Shown: in pieces, positions 1-7,116 of the stretch
How positions within the stretch are numbered: position 1 is the stretch's first letter
Layout of the letters: every line of letters starts with the position of its first letter
From: Caldifarciminota bacterium
Lineage (GTDB): Bacteria; Hydrothermota; Hydrothermia; LBFQ01; DSFT01
DNA length: 17,479 nucleotides
Direction: 5' to 3'
NCBI GenBank assembly: GCA_015494735.1
Contig: WGAQ01000004.1
Location: 1 to 17,479, forward strand
Position numbers and translations under genes: made by a program
Notes under the pieces: model-generated
Database searches by the model: none
Told to the model about the DNA's origin: nothing
What the model saw: the letters and a program-made list of their open reading frames with translations, nothing else

Positions 1-1533
1 AACCTCACTTTCGAGGTTCTGGAGAATCTGGGAATCCAGACCACCAATCCCAACGGTCTGGCCAATCAGACGTCCTTCACCATCTCTGCGAAGAAGCAGA
101 GGTTCTCCTTCACCTATCTGACGCAGAACGACTACACCTTCGGTGCCAACAACGATACCACCTTTCCCAACAACTTCCTGGACAGGTACATGTATCTTTA
201 CGATACCACCCTTTATGAAAAGTGGCTCGATAAGAACATCAATCTGGGTAAGACCCTTTCGAAGTACATGCTGCTTTCCTACACAGGAGAGTTCGGAAAG
301 TATCAGTTTAACGTGGATATAACCAATGCCGGTCCCGTTCTCTTCCCCTATCTGATGATGGACGAAATATTCACCAAGGGCTTCGATGTGTCTCTGAAGC
401 ATGCAGACCTCGGAAAGGTCTATTTCAATACCACCCACCATTTCATGAGCAATGTTTTCAGGGGTAAGCCCATGTACATGGGCACCGATGCGAAGAAGAA
501 GATTCTGGGATATGTGGGCTCGTTCGGAGGTCTCGACATAGACTTCGTTTACAGGAACTGGGACACCAAGACCAGGACTATCATGGGAACCATGGTGGAC
601 ACTACTGTTAATACCATAGACAACTACAACAACTTCCGCCTGACCGGTGCCTACAAGACCGACCTCGGATTTGCATTCTTCCACACCAAGATTGGTGTGA
701 GCCTGGAGAAGGCCGGTCATAACGGGACTCCCATTCAGAATCTGGATTATGTGGCGGGTCTGGACATAAGTAGACCCTTCAACACTCCCCTGGGCATAGT
801 GAGCCTCTTTGCAGAACTGGCCACCGATATCCCCGATCCCAAGTACAGGTACTTCTACCTCGAGACTCCGTGGATGAAAAAGAACGATACTCTCTTCTGC
901 AAGAAGATTATCACCGGCAATCCCGCCCTCAAGTCCCAGAAGAGGATAGCCGTAGGTGCCACCGGAGCCCTCTTCGACCTGAAACTCAACTACGTGGCTG
1001 ATTACCCCTATTACTATGGCTACATAACGACTGAGCAGATAAGCGGAAATACTTATATGACCAAGTACTACGAGTACAGGAACATCAATGCCTTCATAGG
1101 CTCCTTCTCCTTCAAGTACGATTTCAGGAACCTCCTCGGACTCAGGCTGGCTTATTCCTATGGATGGAATACCACCGACAAGAAGCCTCTGCCCGAAATC
1201 ATGCCCCTCAGGGTCCAGCTCTATGCCAAGACTCCGGAGTGGAACCATCTGAGCGCCAAGCTCTCCTATCTGTACACGATGGGCAAGGACTCCACCATGA
1301 TAGACCCCGCTCTGGAAATCACCAGTCCTTCCTACAACAAGGTGGACTTCGAAATCAAGTATGCGAAGGAGAAGTTCAACATAGCCCTCGGTGTGGAGAA
1401 CCTCCTGAATGTCTTCTACTACGAGCCTCTCAACTACGTGAGGGATCCCTTCATGGCGCCCAACAACAAGATCGTGCCCGTGTATGAGAAGGGCAGGAAC
1501 TTCTATCTGAAGTTCTACTACAAGAACTTCTGA
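1..1533 (+). CDS. TonB-dependent receptor, C-terminal part (5' end outside window)
   Basis: The reading frame is open from base 1, so this is the last 510 residues of a longer protein. It alternates aromatic and polar residues in many short amphipathic strands typical of an outer-membrane beta-barrel. The end is characteristic of TonB-dependent receptors: a 'GVENLLNVFYYEPLNY' segment (the family's 'NLFDKKY' box), then 'GRNFYLKFYYKNF' ending in phenylalanine, the usual C-terminal barrel signal for BAM-assisted insertion. Such receptors import a scarce ligand through the outer membrane using TonB-ExbBD energy. The plug domain, TonB box and signal peptide would lie upstream. The ligand cannot be read from this part; the phosphate operon follows, but a strong hairpin separates them, so a phosphate-related role is only a guess. 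Another type of outer-membrane barrel is less likely. Confidence 0.8.
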   Translation, partial: NLTFEVLENLGIQTTNPNGLANQTSFTISAKKQRFSFTYLTQNDYTFGANNDTTFPNNFLDRYMYLYDTTLYEKWLDKNINLGKTLSKYMLLSYTGEFGKYQFNVDITNAGPVLFPYLMMDEIFTKGFDVSLKHADLGKVYFNTTHHFMSNVFRGKPMYMGTDAKKKILGYVGSFGGLDIDFVYRNWDTKTRTIMGTMVDTTVNTIDNYNNFRLTGAYKTDLGFAFFHTKIGVSLEKAGHNGTPIQNLDYVAGLDISRPFNTPLGIVSLFAELATDIPDPKYRYFYLETPWMKKNDTLFCKKIITGNPALKSQKRIAVGATGALFDLKLNYVADYPYYYGYITTEQISGNTYMTKYYEYRNINAFIGSFSFKYDFRNLLGLRLAYSYGWNTTDKKPLPEIMPLRVQLYAKTPEWNHLSAKLSYLYTMGKDSTMIDPALEITSPSYNKVDFEIKYAKEKFNIALGVENLLNVFYYEPLNYVRDPFMAPNNKIVPVYEKGRNFYLKFYYKNF

Positions 1534-1538
1534 GACAT

Positions 1539-1567
1539 GGGGGCTTCTGCCCCCTTTAAAATTTTTT
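1539..1567 (+). terminator. Intrinsic terminator after the TonB receptor gene
   Basis: A perfect six-pair GC stem (GGGGGC at 1539-1544, GCCCCC at 1549-1554) closes a TTCT loop and is followed by TTTAAAATTTTTT. It begins five bases after the receptor stop codon. The T-rich tail is interrupted by four A residues because a -10 element is embedded in it (next entry), so termination may be partial. Confidence 0.75.
1555..1563 (+). promoter_or_regulatory. -10 element TTTAAAATT for the pst operon
   Basis: TTTAAAATT contains the hexamer TAAAAT (1557-1562). The same nonamer stands before tRNA and protein genes elsewhere in the window. A start site about seven bases downstream (near 1569) would leave a leader of only about six bases before GTG at 1576. 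No good -35 box is visible; the expected place lies at the receptor stop codon and the foot of the hairpin. Confidence 0.6.
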
Positions 1568-1575
1568 CGAAATCC

Positions 1576-2487
1576 GTGGAACGCTTCAAGGACCGTCTTT
1601 TCAGGGGTTTTGCATTCGCATCCACTCTCCTGGTGATTCTGGTGGTTATTGCAATGGGCATCCTCTTGCTGGTTCAGTCCCGTCCCGCGATAGAGAAATT
1701 CGGCTTCATTCAGTTTATATTCCGGGATGTGTGGAATCCGGTGGAGGACGAATTCGGCGGACTCTATGCCGTGGTGGGCACCCTCCTTTCCTCCGCCATA
1801 GCCATAGCGATAGCCACCCCTGTTAGCATAGGAATTGCCATCTTCATAACGGAACTGTCCCCGTCCGCTCTGCGGGGAATCTTCTCTTCTGTGATAGAGC
1901 TCCTTGCGGCGATACCCAGCATCATATATGGAATGTGGGGCCTATTCGTTCTTGCCCCCATCCTCAAGCACAGGGTGGAGCCCTGGATGATAGAGCACCT
2001 TGGATTCATTCCTTTCTTCGATGGAAAGCCCTACGGAATCGGCCTATTCAATGCAGGTATAGTCCTTGCCGTCATGATTATCCCTTACATATCCTCCATA
2101 GTGAGGGAGGTCTTCTCGCTGGTTCCGGACATAATGAAGGAAGCGGCCTACGCAGTGGGGGCCACCCGGTGGGAAGTGGTTAGGCACGTGGTGATTCCCT
2201 ACACCAGGTCCGGTATAATGGCGGGCATCATTCTGGGTCTGGGGCGTGCGCTTGGGGAAACCATGGCGGTCACCTTCGTCATAGGGAATGCATACAGGAT
2301 ACCCTCAACCATATACGAGCCCTCCATCACCATCGCATCATCGCTGGCCAACGAGTTCACCGAGGCCACCACAGACCTCCATCTTTCCAGCCTCTTCCTG
2401 CTTGCCTTCATCCTCTTTCTCATTACCTTCGTGGTGATGAGCATAGGCAGGCTGATAATAATGAGGATGGGCAGACATGTGGCGTAG
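1576..2487 (+). CDS. pstC: Phosphate ABC transporter permease PstC
   Basis: This is one of the two inner-membrane permeases of the high-affinity phosphate importer PstSCAB. The conserved permease loop reads EAAYAVGATRWEVVRHVVIP, the EAA motif that docks on the ATPase, followed by 'GIILGLGRALGETMAV', a PstC hallmark. Five to six hydrophobic helices are visible, including one close to the N-terminus. I chose GTG at 1576 (303 residues). An in-frame ATG at 1537 would add 13 residues, but those codons lie inside the terminator hairpin and the -10 element, so that start needs transcription from further upstream. No Shine-Dalgarno site precedes the GTG, consistent with a nearly leaderless mRNA. The 3' end overlaps pstA by 11 bases. 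The function is secure; the start is less so. Confidence 0.93.
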   Translation: MERFKDRLFRGFAFASTLLVILVVIAMGILLLVQSRPAIEKFGFIQFIFRDVWNPVEDEFGGLYAVVGTLLSSAIAIAIATPVSIGIAIFITELSPSALRGIFSSVIELLAAIPSIIYGMWGLFVLAPILKHRVEPWMIEHLGFIPFFDGKPYGIGLFNAGIVLAVMIIPYISSIVREVFSLVPDIMKEAAYAVGATRWEVVRHVVIPYTRSGIMAGIILGLGRALGETMAVTFVIGNAYRIPSTIYEPSITIASSLANEFTEATTDLHLSSLFLLAFILFLITFVVMSIGRLIIMRMGRHVA

Positions 2488-3310
2488 GAAACTGCTCAAC
2501 CATATTATGATGGGTCTGTCCACTCTGTCGGCTCTCGTGAGTATTCTATTCCTCGTCTGGATTTTGAAGGACCTCACCGTAAGGGGAATTTCAGCCATAA
2601 ACTGGGAATTCTTCGCTGAACTGCCCGCTCCTCCGGGGGAGGAGGGTGGGGGAATAAGGCATGCCATCTACGGAACGATGGTTATAACTCTTATGGCATC
2701 TGCAATAGCCATACCCATAGGTCTTCTGGCTGGGACCTACCTGAGCGAGTATGCCAGGCACGGGAGATTCGGTCTTATGGTAAGATTCCTGTCGGATATA
2801 CTCCTCTCGGTCCCCTCCATAATAGTGGGGACATTCGTGTATGCCCTGATGGTGAGGCCCATGGGTACTTTTTCCGCCCTCTCCGGAGCTGTGGCCCTTG
2901 CCATAATAATGATTCCCATCATCCTCAAGACCACAGATGAAGTGCTTCAACTGGTTCCCGATGTGGTGAGGGAGGCCGCCTATGCCTTGGGGGCACCCCG
3001 GTGGGTGGTTATAACGAAAGTGGTTTACAGGGGAGCGACTGCGGGTATAATGACCGGTATAATACTGGGAATTGCGAGAATCATAGGGGAAACGGCTCCC
3101 CTCCTGTTCACCTCCTTTTCCAACAACTTCTGGGAAACGAACATCTTCAGACCTATGGCCACAATGACGGTCCTCATATTCAACTATGCCATGAGCCCCT
3201 ACGAGAGCTGGCAGAGTATGGCATGGGGAGCCAGTTTCATCCTTACCGTTTTCGTTCTTATTCTGAACATGTTAAGCAAATTCCTGTTCAGGGGGAGAAA
3301 GTATGGATAG
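2477..3310 (+). CDS. pstA: Phosphate ABC transporter permease PstA
   Basis: This is the second permease subunit of the Pst phosphate importer and pairs with PstC in the inner membrane. It has 277 residues, the usual size. There is an N-terminal helix (about 11-31), a periplasmic stretch rich in Gly/Pro/Glu (about 45-60), then the transport core with helices near 65-90, 105-125 and 137-152. The EAA loop is at 166-185 (EAAYALGAPRWVVITKV), and the PstA-typical 'GIILGIARIIGETAPLLF' at 194-211 follows it. The ATG lies inside the last codons of pstC, an 11-base overlap that suggests translational coupling. The gene ends with an eight-base overlap into pstB. Its length and motif order are normal for the family. 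Confidence 0.95.
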   Translation: MWRRKLLNHIMMGLSTLSALVSILFLVWILKDLTVRGISAINWEFFAELPAPPGEEGGGIRHAIYGTMVITLMASAIAIPIGLLAGTYLSEYARHGRFGLMVRFLSDILLSVPSIIVGTFVYALMVRPMGTFSALSGAVALAIIMIPIILKTTDEVLQLVPDVVREAAYALGAPRWVVITKVVYRGATAGIMTGIILGIARIIGETAPLLFTSFSNNFWETNIFRPMATMTVLIFNYAMSPYESWQSMAWGASFILTVFVLILNMLSKFLFRGRKYG

Positions 3311-4085
3311 GTACATTGCCAGAATTCAGGACCCTGTCAAGATAGAGATACGGCACCTCAATTTCTATTACGGACAATTTCACGCCCTGAAGGACATAAA
3401 TCTCCAGATTGCCGAAAGGAAAGTCACTGCCCTCATAGGTCCATCCGGATGTGGAAAGACCACCCTTCTGAGGACCATGAACCGCATGCACGATCTGTAT
3501 CCGGGAAACAGATACGAGGGGGAAATACTGCTGGATGGGAGGAATATACTGGACAGGAAGATGGACCTGATGGAGCTCAGGCAGAGGGTGGGGATGGTTT
3601 TTCAGAAGCCCACGCCCTTCAATGCTTCCATATTCGATAACGTGGCCTTTGGATTGAAGTTGAAGGGCATAAGGAACAGGAGGGAGCTGGAGGAGAGGGT
3701 GGAAAAGGCGTTGAGGGATGCGGCCCTGTGGGATGAGGTGAAGGATAAACTGAAGGAGAATGCCCTTTCCCTTTCCGGGGGGCAGCAGCAGAGATTGTCC
3801 ATTGCCAGGGCCATAGCGGTGGAACCGGAAGTTCTGCTATTCGACGAGCCAACATCTGCGCTGGACCCCGTTTCCACATCCAAGATAGAGGAACTCATCA
3901 GGAGGCTGGGCCAGAGCATGACGGTGGTGATAGTGACCCACAATATGCAGCAGGCTGCAAGGGTTTCGGATTATACCGCATTCATGTACTTCGGAGAAAT
4001 CATAGAGTTCAACTCAACCGATATAATTTTCACCAGACCCAGAATTAAACTGACAGAGGACTACATAACAGGGAGGTTCGGATGA
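3303..4085 (+). CDS. pstB: Phosphate import ATP-binding protein PstB
   Basis: This is the cytoplasmic ATPase that powers phosphate import through PstC-PstA. All ABC motifs are intact in 260 residues: Walker A GPSGCGKT (46-53), Q-loop Q101 in 'GMVFQKPTPF', signature LSGGQQQR (157-164), Walker B VLLFDE (177-182) with a D-loop 'SALDP', and the switch histidine H213. The spacing 'QKPTPFNASIFDNVAFG' and the ending 'TEDYITGRFG' are specific to PstB rather than to other importers. A purine-rich ribosome site (GGGGGAG) sits just before the ATG inside the pstA tail. The stop overlaps the phoU start as ATGA. Motif positions and length show no defect. Confidence 0.97.
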   Translation: MDRYIARIQDPVKIEIRHLNFYYGQFHALKDINLQIAERKVTALIGPSGCGKTTLLRTMNRMHDLYPGNRYEGEILLDGRNILDRKMDLMELRQRVGMVFQKPTPFNASIFDNVAFGLKLKGIRNRRELEERVEKALRDAALWDEVKDKLKENALSLSGGQQQRLSIARAIAVEPEVLLFDEPTSALDPVSTSKIEELIRRLGQSMTVVIVTHNMQQAARVSDYTAFMYFGEIIEFNSTDIIFTRPRIKLTEDYITGRFG

Positions 4086-4741
4086 GCAGGAGGAGTCTCT
4101 CAGAGGAACTGGAAATCCTCATGGGGGAGATAGAGAAGGAATTCTCCATAGTTCTGGACATGCTGGACAGGGCACGGGACCTTGTGGAGAATCATTCCGA
4201 GGAGGCGTATCGGACTATCATGGATATGGAGGACACCATAAACAGGATGGAAGTGGACATAGAATCCCATGCAATTAAGCTTCTGGCCCTCTATCAACCC
4301 GAAGCCGGGGATCTGAGAACCATTATCACTGCCATCAAGGTGAACAACGACCTGGAGAGGGCGGCGGACCATGTGGAGAATATTGCGAGGGATGTCCATC
4401 TCATGAAGAGGGATGGGGGAAAGATGGTGGTGGATGTATCGGAAATCTACTCCAGGACCAGAAAGAATTTCAGCGATGCCATAGACGCCTTTTTGAAGCG
4501 GGATACAAGGGAAGCCAGAGAAATCATTATGAAGGACAGCGAGATAGACCGTCTCAGGGACAGGCTAATAGAGGAGATAGTGGGGGAGATAACCATAAAA
4601 CCCGAAATTGCCCCATCCGCACTGAAAGCACTCAACATAGTGCAGAACTTCGAGAGGATTGCGGACCTGGCCACCAATATAGCAGAGGATACCATATTCT
4701 GGGTTGAGGGCATCATATTCAGACACGGGATAGAGAGGTAG
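4082..4741 (+). CDS. phoU: Phosphate-specific transport system accessory protein PhoU
   Basis: PhoU is a cytoplasmic helical-bundle regulator that restrains the Pst transporter and passes the phosphate state to the PhoR sensor kinase. At 219 residues it matches the family. The two homologous three-helix halves each carry the metal-cluster motif: LERAADHVENIARDV in the first half and NFERIADLATNIAEDTIFW in the second. GGGAGG lies about six bases before the ATG, a good ribosome site, and the ATGA overlap with pstB couples translation. No PhoR/PhoB pair is in the window, so any two-component partner must be elsewhere. It is the last gene of the operon; the next gene faces it. Confidence 0.95.
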   Translation: MSRRSLSEELEILMGEIEKEFSIVLDMLDRARDLVENHSEEAYRTIMDMEDTINRMEVDIESHAIKLLALYQPEAGDLRTIITAIKVNNDLERAADHVENIARDVHLMKRDGGKMVVDVSEIYSRTRKNFSDAIDAFLKRDTREAREIIMKDSEIDRLRDRLIEEIVGEITIKPEIAPSALKALNIVQNFERIADLATNIAEDTIFWVEGIIFRHGIER

Positions 4742-4893
4742 GGCAGGAACTCCCCGCCAGTCTATCTGGAAACTGCTCCCATTCCCCGGAATGGCTCTCA
4801 TCATCTAACCTTAACAATCTGTTCCTCAGGGACTCCACTGTAGGGAATCTACCATCACGAAGCCATGCGTACCGTCTATGTCTCCCGGCCGAA
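4742..4893. other. Convergent intergenic spacer with one hairpin
   Basis: About 150 bases separate phoU from the converging membrane-protein gene. The only structure I see is an inverted repeat at 4779-4794 (CCATTC, loop CCCG, GAATGG). Neither strand has a T-run after it, so it is a weak terminator candidate at best. No credible reading frame is present. Confidence 0.35.
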
Positions 4894-5349
4894 TTAATTC
4901 CTCTCCACTCCGGATGCCAGTCTGTAGAGGAGGAAGAGGAACAGCCCGAATATGAGCATGGGAGCGATTACGGCAAAGGTGATGAAATACTCCGGGTTTG
5001 GTATATCCCTCCGCTGTATGTAATCGAATGCCGTGTTTTCAACCACGAGCAGGTAGATGGATATCAGGGCTCCGGTCAATCCGAGTAAATCGAAAAATCT
5101 GGATGCGATGGTCTTCCACTCCCCCTCATCCATATCCCTCCTCGATGCGAAGAACACCAGCCCCGGAAATCTCGAAAGTATGCGCTTCTCCAGAAGGAGC
5201 AGTCCGGCGAATATCAGGGGTAAAAGGGAAAATACGATTGTGGTGAGCAGGTATCCAGTATCCATCCCTCCGGATGTGTACCTGAAAAGAATCGCCCACA
5301 TGCCTGCGAAACTGAGGATTAAAATGAGGATATAGATTATTCGCTTCAT
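4894..5349 (-). CDS. Unknown four-helix membrane protein
   Basis: I do not recognise this 151-residue protein. It has four strong hydrophobic segments: about 4-22, 32-53, 85-103 and 121-143. A basic and acidic cytoplasmic-type loop (54-84, with 'SRRDMDEGEW') lies between helices two and three, and a short polar loop (104-120) between three and four. It has no signal-peptidase site and no catalytic motif that I can see. It stands alone on the minus strand, converging with phoU and diverging from the tRNA-Leu region. ATG is the first residue before helix one. There is no Shine-Dalgarno site, and a -10 element lies 12 bases upstream, so the mRNA leader should be only a few bases. The hydrophobic pattern and clean start support a real gene. 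Confidence 0.7.
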   Translation of the reverse strand: MKRIIYILILILSFAGMWAILFRYTSGGMDTGYLLTTIVFSLLPLIFAGLLLLEKRILSRFPGLVFFASRRDMDEGEWKTIASRFFDLLGLTGALISIYLLVVENTAFDYIQRRDIPNPEYFITFAVIAPMLIFGLFLFLLYRLASGVERN

Positions 5350-5360
5350 GGCCCGTTTTT

Positions 5361-5369
5361 AATTTTACA
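5361..5369 (-). promoter_or_regulatory. -10 element TGTAAAATT for the 4894-5349 gene
   Basis: Read on the minus strand, TGTAAAATT contains TAAAAT, ending 12 bases before the ATG. It matches the nonamer found before other transcription units here. I see no convincing -35 box. Confidence 0.55.
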
Positions 5370-5636
5370 CTGTGGGGTTCGGGAAAATCGATAAATTGAA
5401 CCTGCAGGTATGGGGATGGGATGATTGTGGAAATGGCAGTCAGAAATTCCACATCGGAAAAATTGGAATGGCTTTCGTTTTTCTGACGGGAATCCGGATG
5501 GGAGAGAGCAGGCCCATATATTGAAATCCCCGGTGAGTCATGGGACCCATCAGGAGTCTTTCACGGGTGATTCTCTGCATCCTCCATCGAGCCAGTTCCG
5601 TGGAAACTGCCCTGTATATCCCGCATATTTTGCTCC
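5370..5636. other. Gene-free region with a nested inverted repeat
   Basis: About 270 bases lie between a divergent membrane-protein gene and the first tRNA promoter. Longer frames crossing it run into the tRNA and have no coding character. The clearest structure is an eight-base inverted repeat, GTCAGAAA (5439-5446) with TTTCTGAC (5480-5487). Inside it TTCC (5447-5450) can pair with GGAA at 5456-5459 or at 5465-5468. A short palindrome ATGGGACCCAT lies at 5540-5550. A 21-codon frame starts at 5421 but nothing supports it. I recognise no known riboswitch or small RNA. Confidence 0.3.
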
Positions 5637-5645
5637 TTTAAAATT
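5637..5645 (+). promoter_or_regulatory. -10 element TTTAAAATT for tRNA-Leu(TAA)
   Basis: TTTAAAATT with hexamer TAAAAT (5639-5644) ends 11 bases before the first tRNA base. Transcription should start only a few bases before the mature 5' end. The nonamer is identical to that before the second tRNA-Leu and before pstC. The -35 region is poor. Confidence 0.6.
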
Positions 5646-5655
5646 TTCCTACAAC

Positions 5656-5738
5656 GCCGGGGTGGCGGAACTGGCAGACGCAGGGGACTTAAAATCCCCG
5701 GGCCTATGGCCGTGCGGGTTCGAGTCCCGCCCCCGGCA
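5656..5738 (+). tRNA. tRNA-Leu, anticodon TAA
   Basis: A complete class II tRNA can be folded. The acceptor arm GCCGGGG (5656-5662) pairs with CCCCGGC (5731-5737), with discriminator A at 5738. The D stem is GCG/CGC, and the anticodon stem GGGGA/TCCCC holds loop CTTAAAA, giving anticodon TAA at 5690-5692. The long variable arm has a GGCC/GGCC stem, typical of leucine tRNAs, and the T arm is GCGGG-TTCGAGT-CCCGC. CCA is not encoded. The next base is C, and then comes the TTG start of the downstream protein gene. Confidence 0.96.
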
Positions 5739-5739
5739 C

Positions 5740-5994
5740 TTGAGGAACAGGGGAGGAGACTTTCTTGCAATCGTAATGGGGTTGGTCGTGGGCTCGGTAT
5801 TCGATTGGGCGGCGAGCAGTTTTCTGCCATCGCATCCTGCAAGGGATTTCTTCGTTAAGAAGGTGGAATTCGGAATACCTCAGTTTTCGATGGACCTCGT
5901 CCTCTTTTCCTTCAGTGCCGGCATTCTGTTCAGATTTTCCCTCATAATGGTCATTACAGCCGTAATCTTCTACGTGGTTTACAGGAACATCTGA
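5740..5994 (+). CDS. Small DUF4321-like membrane protein, starting at TTG one base after a tRNA
   Basis: This 84-residue protein has two hydrophobic segments (about 8-30 and 52-80) joined by a polar stretch. Its layout, 'GLVVGSV' early, then 'KKVEFGIPQFSMDLVLFSFSAG' and a final helix ending in YRN, resembles the DUF4321 family of small membrane proteins of unknown function. I choose TTG at 5740 because it gives a short basic N-terminus (M-RNRGG) before the first helix, as I recall for the family; the TTG is one base after the tRNA discriminator. An in-frame ATG at 5776 would remove the basic residues. A purine-rich GGGGAGGAG lies at 5750-5758, but 17 bases before that ATG is long for a ribosome site. 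The gene ends six bases before the next promoter element. Family assignment is from memory of the pattern. Confidence 0.65.
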   Translation: MRNRGGDFLAIVMGLVVGSVFDWAASSFLPSHPARDFFVKKVEFGIPQFSMDLVLFSFSAGILFRFSLIMVITAVIFYVVYRNI

Positions 5995-6008
5995 ATTCCT
6001 TTAAAATT
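5978..6008 (+). promoter_or_regulatory. Promoter of tRNA-Leu(CAG): TTTACA, 18 bases, TAAAAT
   Basis: TTTAAAATT at 6000-6008 holds the -10 hexamer TAAAAT (6002-6007). TTTACA at 5978-5983 stands 18 bases upstream and is a fair -35 box, the best one in this window. It lies inside the last codons of the DUF4321-like gene. The mature tRNA starts nine bases after the nonamer. Confidence 0.65.
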
Positions 6009-6016
6009 TAGTCCCT

Positions 6017-6101
6017 GCGGGAGTGGCGGAATTGGCAGACGCGCTGGGTTCAGGACCCAGTGGGGTCAGTCCCCGTGTGGGTTCGAGTCCCACCTCCCGC
6101 A
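6017..6101 (+). tRNA. tRNA-Leu, anticodon CAG
   Basis: A second complete class II tRNA. GCGGGAG (6017-6023) pairs with CTCCCGC (6094-6100), with discriminator A at 6101. The anticodon stem CTGGG/CCCAG encloses loop TTCAGGA, giving anticodon CAG at 6051-6053. The variable arm GGGG-TCAGT-CCCC is long, and the T arm is GTGGG-TTCGAGT-CCCAC. CCA is not encoded. A single T follows and then a TTG start codon, the same arrangement as at the first tRNA-Leu. Confidence 0.96.
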
Positions 6102-6102
6102 T

Positions 6103-7116
6103 TTGCCCCATATCTGGATAGACCTGGCCAATTCGCCCCAGGTATTGTTCTTCAAGCCCATAGTGGATGAACTTTCCGGAAGGGGTATCGATATAACGAT
6201 AACCGTCCGGGATTTTGCCCAGACGGTATCCCTCGCCCGCAATCTTGGTCTTCGGTTTTCCATAGTGGGGACCCACGATGGGAGGAGCAGGTTCCGCAAG
6301 GGCGTGGGACTCCTCAGGAGGGCATATCAGCTCGTGAATTTTTACAGGAAAATGGGCAGGAAGGTGGACCTTGCCCTTTCCCATAACTCGTATCATCATA
6401 TAGTCGCCACCAGATTTCTGGGTATCCGCACGGTGACCATGATGGATTTCGAGGGGCAGAGGGCCAATCATCTGGCATTCAGGCTTGCCCACAGGGTCAT
6501 CGTCCCCATCCATTTCAAAAGGGAGTACCTGAAGAAGTACGGGGCTGGTGAGGGGAAGGTGCGATTCTACGATGGCCTGAAGGAAGAAGTCTATCTGTGG
6601 AATTTCCAGCCCGGAGATGATTACATCTCCCAGCTCGGCATATCGAGGGATAGGCCCGTTGCTGTGGTCAGAACCCCTCCGGATTATGCCCTGTATCACA
6701 GGGGGGAGGGGCCCTTCCATTCCATCCTGAATTATATTCGGGAAAAGGCACGGGTAATCCTCCTGCCCCGAACCGATAGACAGAGGGAATGGTTTTTGAG
6801 TCGATTCCCCGAATTCTACATTCCGGAGGATGCTATAGATGGTCCGAGGGCCCTGTACTGGGCCGATTTTTCCATAAGCGGGGGCGGGACGATGAACAGG
6901 GAGAGCGCTCTCCTGGGAACACCGGCATACAGCACGTTTCAGGGGGAAAAGCCGGGGGTGGATGAGTATTTAGAGAGGATGGGCATGCTCAGATACGTAT
7001 CCTCTCCTGAGGAGATAGAAGTTCGAAAGAAGGAGAAATACAGGGTGCTGGTGCAGGGCAGGAAAGTCCTCAATCAGATAGTGGAATTCATAATGGAGGA
7101 GTTGAAGGTCGTTTAG
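6103..7116 (+). CDS. DUF354 family glycosyltransferase-like protein
   Basis: This 337-residue protein matches the DUF354 family, which has a GT-B-like two-lobed fold and is often found near polysaccharide genes; its exact reaction is not established. The family signature opens the protein: 'HIWIDLANSPQVLFFKPIVDEL' in residues 3-24. 'ALSHNSYHHIVATRFLGI' (91-108) and 'MMDFEGQRANHLAFRLA' (113-129) follow. The C-terminal lobe has 'LPRTDRQ' (221-227) and the sugar-nucleotide-type loop 'SISGGGTMNRESALLGTP' (257-274). Only TTG at 6103 can start it: no ATG, GTG or TTG lies upstream in frame before the previous gene's stop codon, and the family's first strand (IWID) begins two residues later. That TTG is two bases after the tRNA discriminator, and no Shine-Dalgarno site exists. 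Its stop codon is shared with the next promoter. Confidence 0.85.
   Translation: MPHIWIDLANSPQVLFFKPIVDELSGRGIDITITVRDFAQTVSLARNLGLRFSIVGTHDGRSRFRKGVGLLRRAYQLVNFYRKMGRKVDLALSHNSYHHIVATRFLGIRTVTMMDFEGQRANHLAFRLAHRVIVPIHFKREYLKKYGAGEGKVRFYDGLKEEVYLWNFQPGDDYISQLGISRDRPVAVVRTPPDYALYHRGEGPFHSILNYIREKARVILLPRTDRQREWFLSRFPEFYIPEDAIDGPRALYWADFSISGGGTMNRESALLGTPAYSTFQGEKPGVDEYLERMGMLRYVSSPEEIEVRKKEKYRVLVQGRKVLNQIVEFIMEELKVV

Noticed and set aside
1537..1575. ATG at 1537 as the PstC start
   Set aside because: The codons fall in the terminator stem and the -10 element. GTG at 1576 leaves a normal PstC N-terminus. Kept as an alternative only.
1400..1580. A Pho box before pstC
   Set aside because: I looked for repeated CTGTCAT-like heptamers upstream of pstC and saw none; the region is receptor coding sequence, a hairpin and a -10 element.
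4779..4794. Hairpin after phoU as a bidirectional terminator
   Set aside because: The six-pair stem has no T-run on either side, so intrinsic termination is not supported.
5421..5486. A 21-codon frame (MIVEMAV...) as a small peptide gene or leader
   Set aside because: It has only a vague purine run upstream, no family resemblance, and overlaps the inverted repeat that better explains the sequence.
5425..5994. A 189-codon plus-strand frame running through tRNA-Leu(TAA) into the small membrane protein
   Set aside because: Only the last 84 codons have protein character. The earlier part is intergenic sequence and the tRNA itself; the frame is open by chance.
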